A DNA stretch of 64,000 nucleotides from assembly GCF_018274385.1 (NCBI RefSeq), contig NZ_JAAFYZ010000001.1:1-64000 (forward strand). Reading direction: 5' to 3'. Below the pieces are notes generated by a model that was given only the letters and a program-made list of their open reading frames with translations, ran no database searches and was not told where the DNA came from. This stretch comes from Catenulispora pinistramenti (lineage in GTDB: Bacteria > Actinomycetota > Actinomycetes > Streptomycetales > Catenulisporaceae). A program made the translations under genes and the position numbers. Within the stretch, counting starts at the first letter, position 1; each line of letters starts with the position of its first letter. Shown in pieces: positions 63,416-64,000 of this stretch.

Positions 63416-64000
63416 TCAGGCGAAGCTGGCGCGGCGCGCGGTACGCCCCGATATCTGCACGCGGTCGATGACCCCGGTGTGCGGGTCGCGGTGGAACCGT
63501 CCGCCGGGCTCGCCGCGGCCGGTGGCCGGGTCGACCAGATCGCACGACAGGTCGGAGTAGCAGCGCAGGGGCAGCGGCAGGTCGCCGTCCACGGACAGCG
63601 TCGGCGCGCCGCCGGGCTCGAACGCGACGCGGTAGCGGATGCCGCCGTTGGCATAGGTGCCCACGCAGTCCGGAAGCGCCACCGGATCGCCCGCGTTCGA
63701 GGGCTGAATCGCGGCGGGCACCGCCACGCCGGCTATGCGCGCGATGTCCTCGGCCAAGTCTCGCCAGAGCGCCGTGGCGGCGCCGGCGTTACCGGTGAAG
63801 GCGACGACCACGCCGCTGTCCGGTTCGACCCTCAAGTGACACGAAGTGCCCTGGGCATTGCCGTCGTGGCCACACCACGACCGGTCGTCCTGCTGGAACA
63901 GGGCCACCCCCAACCCCCAGCCGTCCGCGAGCGCGCCGGGGTCCGCACAAGGCTCCGCGTGGTGCATATGCTTGACGATCGCAGGGGGCAGGAATACGCT
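63416..64000 (-). CDS. C-terminal part of a beta-lactamase-fold hydrolase, probable PBP-type thioesterase (NRPS cyclase)
   Basis: The frame is open from the right edge to a TGA at 63416-63418; 194 residues are visible and the N-terminus is outside the window. Near the start, G-W-G-L-G-V-A-L-F precedes W-C-G-H-D-G-N-A-Q-G, the third catalytic motif (H-x-G in place of K-T-G) of serine beta-lactamase/penicillin-binding-protein-fold enzymes. G-V-V-V-A-F-T-G-N-A follows, as in class C/esterase members. The last ~100 residues (D-C-V-G-T-Y-A-N-G-G-I-R-Y) look like the lipocalin-type domain carried by PBP-type thioesterases such as SurE. Those enzymes release and cyclise peptides from NRPS lines that end in E, as this one does. 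SxxK and Tyr motifs lie outside the window, so a generic serine hydrolase or resistance enzyme is not excluded. Confidence 0.75.
   Translation of the reverse strand, partial: SVFLPPAIVKHMHHAEPCADPGALADGWGLGVALFQQDDRSWCGHDGNAQGTSCHLRVEPDSGVVVAFTGNAGAATALWRDLAEDIARIAGVAVPAAIQPSNAGDPVALPDCVGTYANGGIRYRVAFEPGGAPTLSVDGDLPLPLRCYSDLSCDLVDPATGRGEPGGRFHRDPHTGVIDRVQISGRTARRASFA

Overview
The window is very GC-rich DNA with strong G/C bias at third codon positions, many GTG starts, WXG100 (type VII secretion) proteins, two large secreted RHS/lectin proteins and a giant modular NRPS. This points to a filamentous actinomycete (Streptomyces- or Catenulispora-like); the genus cannot be fixed from the sequence alone.

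Left part, 1-3638, minus strand: a row of small WXG100-type genes, one cut by the window edge, reads out of two adjacent LuxR-type regulator genes. A 67-residue two-helix membrane protein follows. None of the ESX ATPase or channel genes lies inside the window. Middle left, 3729-17551: two giant secreted proteins are divergently transcribed from a shared ~180-bp intergenic region. One is a 2397-residue RHS/YD-repeat protein (minus) with an unrecognised ~275-residue C-terminal tip. The other is a 2148-residue multi-lectin protein (plus) that ends at a perfect 12-bp-stem terminator. The small membrane protein directly downstream of the RHS tip is in the usual place for an immunity gene.

Middle, 17750-24771: an unrecognised 176-residue protein; a lone 1128-residue Upf1/DNA2-type SF1 helicase with a long coiled-coil insertion, preceded by an 18-bp perfect palindrome; a D-amino-acid-oxidase-family flavoprotein whose start overlaps the helicase end; and a GNAT acetyltransferase/MFS exporter pair with a 4-nt ATGA overlap.

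Right part, 24944-64000, all minus strand: a nonribosomal peptide cluster. In reading order it holds the C-terminal part of a beta-lactamase-fold hydrolase that looks like a stand-alone PBP-type thioesterase/cyclase (cut by the right edge), NRPS-A (5945 aa, five modules), NRPS-B (6729 aa, five modules) and an MbtH-like protein. The domain order is A-T | C-A(relic)-T-E | C-A-T-E | C-A-T-E | C-A-T // C-A-T-E | C-A-T | C-A-T-E | C-A-T | C-A-T-E.

The first module has no C domain and no E domain, the line ends in E without a TE, and a PBP-type hydrolase lies next door. This is the arrangement known from surugamide-type pathways, where a trans-acting PBP-type thioesterase joins an L N-terminus to a D C-terminus. 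Pocket residues read as threonine for module 7, valine-type for modules 3 and 9, and acidic (basic or polar substrate) for modules 6 and 8. Modules 1, 5 and 10 share one uncommon hydrophobic code. The most unusual feature is module 2: its adenylation domain has lost about 220 core residues and the A10 lysine, and carries a 15-bp tandem repeat where the catalytic core should be, yet the flanking C, T and E domains look intact.
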